64,000 nucleotides of DNA. Source: Burkholderiaceae bacterium 16 (GTDB lineage: Bacteria; Pseudomonadota; Gammaproteobacteria; Burkholderiales; Burkholderiaceae). The DNA is taken from positions 1-64,000 of the forward strand of contig JYOD01000094.1 in NCBI GenBank assembly GCA_000955785.1. Direction: 5' to 3'. The position numbers and the translations under genes were made by a program. Positions 60,327-64,000 of the stretch are shown here, one piece after another (the first letter of the stretch is position 1; every line of letters starts with the position of its first letter). The notes under the pieces are model-generated. The model did no database searches and had not been told where the DNA came from. It was given only the letters and a program-made list of their open reading frames with translations.

Positions 60327-60812
60327 ATGCGCAAAATGCAATCCCGTGCCGCGGCCGCCGCCAGCGCCCTGTCCCTCGCGCTTGTGTGCGCCAGCGCCCT
60401 CGCCGCGGGCAACCACGGCAGCCATCATGGCGATGGCCCCAGCGCCATCGGCGAGCCTGGCGATGCTGCCAGCGTGAGCCGCACCATCAAGGTCGACATG
60501 ACCGACAACATGCGCTTCAGCCCGTCGGACATCACCGTGCAGGCCGGCGAAACCATCCGCTTCGTCGTCCGCAACGCCGGCAAGCTACGGCACGAGATGG
60601 TGCTCGGCAGCGAGGCCGACCTGCAAGCCCACTATGCCGACATGCTGAAAATGCCCGAGATGGAACACGCCGACCCCAACGCCGTCACGCTGGAAGCCGG
60701 ACAGAGCGGAGAAATGCTGTGGCGTTTCACGCGCGGCGGCCACGTCGCCTTTGGCTGCCTGCTGCCCGGCCACTATGACGCCGGCATGCGAGGACAGGTC
60801 CGCGTGCGCTAA
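60327..60812 (+). CDS. Cupredoxin-domain periplasmic copper protein
   Basis: This 161-residue exported protein starts at ATG 60327 (AAGGA). The signal peptide ends near ALAAG (~27), and an HGSHHGDG stretch follows. The cupredoxin domain (residues ~50-161) has a type 1 copper site: His in KLRHEMVLG and Cys-His-Met in FGCLLPGHYDAGM. It probably passes electrons or copper to the adjacent multicopper oxidase. It is 29 bp after that gene and 42 bp before the CusF-like gene. Confidence 0.87.
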   Translation: MRKMQSRAAAAASALSLALVCASALAAGNHGSHHGDGPSAIGEPGDAASVSRTIKVDMTDNMRFSPSDITVQAGETIRFVVRNAGKLRHEMVLGSEADLQAHYADMLKMPEMEHADPNAVTLEAGQSGEMLWRFTRGGHVAFGCLLPGHYDAGMRGQVRVR

Positions 60813-60854
60813 AGATCCATGTATCGAATACCAAGTAATCAGAAAGGCATCCAC

Positions 60855-61241
60855 ATGAAAATCCGCAAGATCCTGCTCGCGCTGCTGCCCCTGCTGGCGG
60901 CCGCCACCATCCTGCCGGCCCGCGCCGCCACCGATACTGGTAATAGTGTCAATCCCGCGGACACCGGGAATGCCGCCGGGGTGCCCGGCGCGGTCCAGGC
61001 GGAGGCAGCGCCCTTGACCGATGGCGAAATCCGCAAGGTGGATGCCGCTGCCGGCAAGCTCACCATCCGGCATGGCCCTATCGCCAACCTGGATATGGGT
61101 GCCATGACCATGATCTTCCGTGTGCAAGACCCCGCCCTGCTGGGGCAGGTCAAGGAAGGCGACCGGGTGAAGTTCATCGTGGTCCGCGCCAACGGCGTGC
61201 TGACGATAACCACGCTTGCGGTGCAGCCTCCGGCGCAGTGA
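60855..61241 (+). CDS. CusF-like periplasmic copper-binding protein
   Basis: The 128-residue protein starts at ATG 60855. A signal peptide (cleavage near ARAATD, ~24) leads into a CusF-type OB fold: GEIRKVDAAAGKLTIRHGPI, then LDMGAMTMIFRV and VKEGDRVKFIV. The His and the two Met of the CusF copper site are conserved (RHGPI and MTM), but the Trp that stacks on Cu(I) in E. coli CusF is replaced, most likely by the Met in LDMGAM. It closes the copper operon as a candidate Cu(I) chaperone. Confidence 0.85.
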   Translation: MKIRKILLALLPLLAAATILPARAATDTGNSVNPADTGNAAGVPGAVQAEAAPLTDGEIRKVDAAAGKLTIRHGPIANLDMGAMTMIFRVQDPALLGQVKEGDRVKFIVVRANGVLTITTLAVQPPAQ

Positions 61242-61284
61242 GGCGCACCCGGCGGGCTTGAAGCCCGGGGGATGCCCGGAGGTG

Positions 61285-61602
61285 TTATCCGACGCGGAAA
61301 AAGTCGATCGTCTGTCCGGCATTGACCGCGCGCTGCAGCCATTCCGGGCGCTCGCCGGTTCCGTCCCAGCTCTGCCCCATGGCATTGCGGTACAGCGGCC
61401 GCGCGGGATTTTCCGCCTCTGCTGCCGGCGCGGGAGCCGGTGCGGGAACGGCAAGTGTCGCCGCCGGCATCACTGGGGCAGGCGCCGGAGGTGCGGCAAA
61501 ACAGCCCGCTTCAAGCAAATCGTCGAGCGTGAGGCCGTGGAGGTCCATCTGCTCACGGACCCACGTCGCCGCGGCTATTTTGGCTTCATCAGACTCTGAC
61601 AT
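61285..61602 (-). CDS. Mini H-NS-family protein with Ala/Pro linker
   Basis: The 105-residue protein has an N-terminal helix (KIAAATWVREQMDLHGLTLDDLLEAGCF, described in parts, residues 8-35), an Ala/Pro-rich linker (~36-65) and the H-NS-type DNA-binding end YRNAMGQSWDGTGERPEWL ... DFFRVG. Architecture and sequence match the protein at 5051-5299, which has a shorter linker. It is convergent with the copper operon; a weak hairpin (CGGGC/GCCCG, 61253-61267) lies between. It probably binds AT-rich DNA; a role in silencing nearby genes is unproven. Confidence 0.82.
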   Translation of the reverse strand: MSESDEAKIAAATWVREQMDLHGLTLDDLLEAGCFAAPPAPAPVMPAATLAVPAPAPAPAAEAENPARPLYRNAMGQSWDGTGERPEWLQRAVNAGQTIDFFRVG

Positions 61603-61763
61603 GACTTTCGTAATTGACTTTCCCGGCGGCGGATGGCCGGCAAAGCGGAGGAAGGGGGATCGCCAGGCAGATCAAGCCGCCTGTAGGGTACGATTTTACA
61701 GGGTCTTGCGCCCATGCTGGCACAAGACATTTCCCAAGCGGTATCCCCATCACCGCCATGCTC

Positions 61764-62162
61764 CTATGCCAGGCAGGCTGCATTGACGATGCCCGCGGAA
61801 AGCGACACTACGCCCATCAGCGCGCCCATGCCGCGGTTATCCGCGGTAATTTGTTCGCTGACGCCGTGCAGCGCCCGCGCCACAAGCACATAGGCCAGCA
61901 CCTGCACCACGAAGGCACCGAACCCCCAAAGCACAAACATCGAGAAGGCGGCATTGTGCTGGATGCTGGCCGACAACGTCAGAGAAAACCCCAATACCGC
62001 GCCGCCCAGCGATAAGGCGGCCGCCACATTCCCCTGGCGGATTAACTCGAACTCACGGTGCGGCGTAATGCGCGTATACACCAACAGGAACAATCCCAGC
62101 ATGGCGAAACTGGCGAGAATATAAATCAGGTAGGCGTAAACCGGCTGCAGCGGGAATGTCAT
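61764..62162 (-). CDS. DUF350 (YjfL-like) membrane protein
   Basis: The 132-residue protein has four hydrophobic segments (about 9-28, 45-65, 72-96 and 108-130) and matches the DUF350/YjfL family, with LGGAVLGFSLTLSASIQHN in the second segment. Its function is unknown. It is the last of three minus-strand genes whose order matches E. coli yjfL-yjfM-yjfC, 104 bp after the DUF1190 gene. Confidence 0.82.
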   Translation of the reverse strand: MTFPLQPVYAYLIYILASFAMLGLFLLVYTRITPHREFELIRQGNVAAALSLGGAVLGFSLTLSASIQHNAAFSMFVLWGFGAFVVQVLAYVLVARALHGVSEQITADNRGMGALMGVVSLSAGIVNAACLA

Positions 62163-62266
62163 TTGGACTCCTGGTTATTTCGTACCGGCCGCCTGGATCG
62201 GATACAGCATGCCGGATAGGTCAAATCGTGTGCCAAGCAAGAAATGGAATCGCGCGGTGCGCCGCC

Positions 62267-63022
62267 TCAACCGCCACCTGAGCGGCCGGACCCGCCAAAG
62301 CGGCTGGTAAAGCCGCCGCGCGAGGATACCGGCGCCCGGCTGACCGCGGCCGATCGCATCGAGATACCGCCGGTCACACCGCGCCCGAGGCTGCTCCGGC
62401 GCAGCGTGGCCTCCTCCACCATGGTCGCATGCGGCGTGCCAGGCGCCTCGGCGATACGGGAGAGGCTGCCGTTACTGTCGTAGACACCCATTGGACGCGC
62501 GGCGCCGCCCGACATATCGCGCCGGGTCTGCGTGCCGTCGGGATGGTAGACCGTACCCGACTGGGTGTAGTACGGCCCGTACCAGCGGGCCACGGTGCCG
62601 CCGTAATACCCACCATGATAGCCACCGCCATGGCCACCGCCGCTCCCACTGCCGCTGCCGGCATTGCTGCCGGCTGGATCCGCGAGGCTGGAGGCGTAGA
62701 TATCGTCAACCGGCACGCTCTCGCAATCCTCGGGTGCGTTCCAGTCGGCTTCGCAGTCGGCCTGCGATGCGTAGCTGGCGCGCCGCACGGTCACGGCTTC
62801 ATCGGCGCCGTCGTCGCTGCATGAGCCGATGGCCGCCACGCCTGCAGCCAGCGCGCAGGCGCCGATCAGCCACAGCGCCGGCGAGCGGGATTTGCGCTGG
62901 GCGCGCGGGACGGACGCAGCCTGGCCGGGCCATGCCGACCGGCTGGAGCCGCTTGCCCGCGGCTGGTACGGGCTGCCGTATTTTGACGGCTGGCCGCCCT
63001 TCTTGCCTTTCTTCCTGGCCAT
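62267..63022 (-). CDS. DUF1190 (YgiB/YjfM-like) exported protein
   Basis: This 251-residue protein has a basic N-terminus (MARKKGKKGGQPSKYG), a hydrophobic segment ending in a Cys (ALWLIGACALAAGVAAIGSC, ~48-68) and the DUF1190 pattern YASQADCEADW and CESVPVDD. A Gly-rich middle (GGGHGGGYHGGYYGG) and a Gly/Ser tail ending RFGGSGRSGGG follow. YgiB and YjfM are cell-envelope proteins of unknown role that always accompany a glutathionylspermidine-synthase-like protein, as here (20 bp upstream). Confidence 0.83.
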   Translation of the reverse strand: MARKKGKKGGQPSKYGSPYQPRASGSSRSAWPGQAASVPRAQRKSRSPALWLIGACALAAGVAAIGSCSDDGADEAVTVRRASYASQADCEADWNAPEDCESVPVDDIYASSLADPAGSNAGSGSGSGGGHGGGYHGGYYGGTVARWYGPYYTQSGTVYHPDGTQTRRDMSGGAARPMGVYDSNGSLSRIAEAPGTPHATMVEEATLRRSSLGRGVTGGISMRSAAVSRAPVSSRGGFTSRFGGSGRSGGG

Positions 63023-63042
63023 TGCTCTGTCTTTCTCCAGGC

Positions 63043-64000
63043 TTACAATTGCTGAAAATAATGCGGGACGAAGAAGCTGGTGTTCTTCGCGATCGGACCC
63101 AGTTCCTCACGTACGCACAGGCCGGCGGGCACGTCATCCACAAGCCATACGCCGAGCGTCGTGTACCGTTCGTCAAAGCGCTGCGCGGGCGCGTAGGCCT
63201 GGTAGATGAAGCCTTCCTCGCCGTACTCGCCGGGATTCTCGAAGCGGCCCTGCGGCGTCACCAGCGACACGCTTTCGCCCTCACGCGACAGGAAGGGCTT
63301 CCTCGCGTATGAGCGCCCGGCAAAGGTGCCTTCGCTGAACGAAGCCTCCAGCAAATTGGGATGGCCGGGGAACAAGTCCCACAGGATTGGCAGGATGGCC
63401 TTGTTGGATAGCACGGCCTTCCATGGCGGCTCGACCCACCGCACCGCGCTGCCCGCCAGTTCGGCACGGTAATCGGAAGTGGCCATCCATTCCCACGGAT
63501 AGAGCTTGAACACCAGTTCCATCGGCTGGTCGTCGCCGTCGAAGAACCCGCCGCGTCCGTCGGAGCCAACCTCCGCCAGTTCGGTCATCTTGACCGACCA
63601 GCCCGCCTGCAGCGCCGTATCCATCAGGTACTCCACATTGCAGACATCTTCCTGGCTGTCATACATGCAGGCGAAGTGCAATACCGTGGCGTCGCGGTAA
63701 TGGCGGCGCAGCCATTGCCAGCGCGACACGAGCGCTTCGTGCAGGCTGTTGAACTGGTCGGCATCCGGCCGCACGGCCTCCTTCCAGAACCACTGCGCCA
63801 GGCTCGACTCGATCAGCGAGGTGGGCGTATCGGCGTTGAACTCATACATCTTGGGCACGCCAAGCGCATCCATGGTCATGTCGAAGCGGCCAAACAGCGT
63901 CGGCTCGTCGCGATCCCAGGAGGTGCGGATCAGCTCCGCGAAATCCGGGGCAATGGCGAGCCGCGCAAACAGGTCGTGGTCGATCACGTGCTGCACGGCC
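63043..64000 (-). CDS. Glutathionylspermidine-synthase-like ATP-grasp protein (YgiC/YjfC), 5' part outside the window
   Basis: At least 319 residues are visible, and the frame is open to the right edge; family members are about 385 residues, so roughly 65 N-terminal residues are missing. The ATP-grasp/GSP-synthase signatures include KMYEFNADTPTSLIES, a YPWEWM loop, PFLSREGESVSLV and FIYQAYAPAQRFDE. YgiC/YjfC lack the amidase half of E. coli Gss and are thought to ligate an amine or peptide with ATP, though the substrate is unknown. It heads the trio with DUF1190 and DUF350. Confidence 0.88.
   Translation of the reverse strand, partial: AVQHVIDHDLFARLAIAPDFAELIRTSWDRDEPTLFGRFDMTMDALGVPKMYEFNADTPTSLIESSLAQWFWKEAVRPDADQFNSLHEALVSRWQWLRRHYRDATVLHFACMYDSQEDVCNVEYLMDTALQAGWSVKMTELAEVGSDGRGGFFDGDDQPMELVFKLYPWEWMATSDYRAELAGSAVRWVEPPWKAVLSNKAILPILWDLFPGHPNLLEASFSEGTFAGRSYARKPFLSREGESVSLVTPQGRFENPGEYGEEGFIYQAYAPAQRFDERYTTLGVWLVDDVPAGLCVREELGPIAKNTSFFVPHYFQQL

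Overview
The window looks like a chromosomal or chromid segment of a high-GC betaproteobacterium, most likely Cupriavidus or a close relative in the Burkholderiaceae. The evidence is consistently GC-rich codon use, a CzcICBA-type metal efflux operon whose CzcA carries the D402/D408/E415 proton-relay triad, short H-NS-family proteins, a split ArnA pathway and many periplasmic solute-binding proteins. No insertion sequence, phage or CRISPR was seen. Two tRNA genes, Arg(ACG) and Leu(CAG), lie near the left end.

Layout. 1-5.3 kb: a partly decayed citrate-linked cluster with two ATP-citrate-lyase/citryl-CoA-synthetase-like domain fragments, a CitMHS citrate transporter, a UspA protein and an iron-type periplasmic binding protein, then a GyrI-like fragment and a mini H-NS protein. 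5.5-9.3 kb: tRNA-Arg, an autotransporter-like outer-membrane protein, a sterol-desaturase-type hydroxylase coupled to a lipoprotein hydrolase, and tRNA-Leu. 9.4-19.5 kb (minus strand): one long pyrimidine-salvage/degradation operon, urc1-urc4-upp-rutR-like-BMP/ABC transporter-codA, preceded by a promoter and a near-consensus RutR-type operator. 19.7-22.8 kb: an acyltransferase, a membrane protein and a GT28-type diacylglycerol glycosyltransferase.

22.9-33.6 kb (minus strand): a complete yfaA/T/S/Q/P (mag-type) bacterial alpha-2-macroglobulin operon with a thioester motif in the macroglobulin and two tandem DUF2135 proteins. 33.9-37.2 kb: an orphan amino-acid binding protein, a small FDPYSQGA-repeat protein, an exported protein of unknown function and an HdeD-like membrane protein. 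37.6-45.0 kb: an arn (Ara4N lipid A modification) operon behind a strongly structured leader. ArnA is split into two genes, there is one SMR flippase subunit, and no ugd is present.

45.0-61.2 kb: a metal-resistance block. It holds a His-rich Zn/Cd/Pb P-type ATPase under a MerR-type promoter, czcICBA with a hairpin between czcI and czcC, a CusRS/CopRS-type two-component system, and a copper operon under a near-perfect CusR box. The copper operon runs from a Cys/His-rich leader protein through a His-tailed peptide, a TolC-like lipoprotein, a Tat-exported multicopper oxidase and a cupredoxin to a CusF-like protein. It has no pump of its own. 61.3-64 kb: a second mini H-NS protein and a yjfL-yjfM-yjfC-like trio (DUF350, DUF1190/YgiB, glutathionylspermidine-synthase-like) that runs off the right edge.
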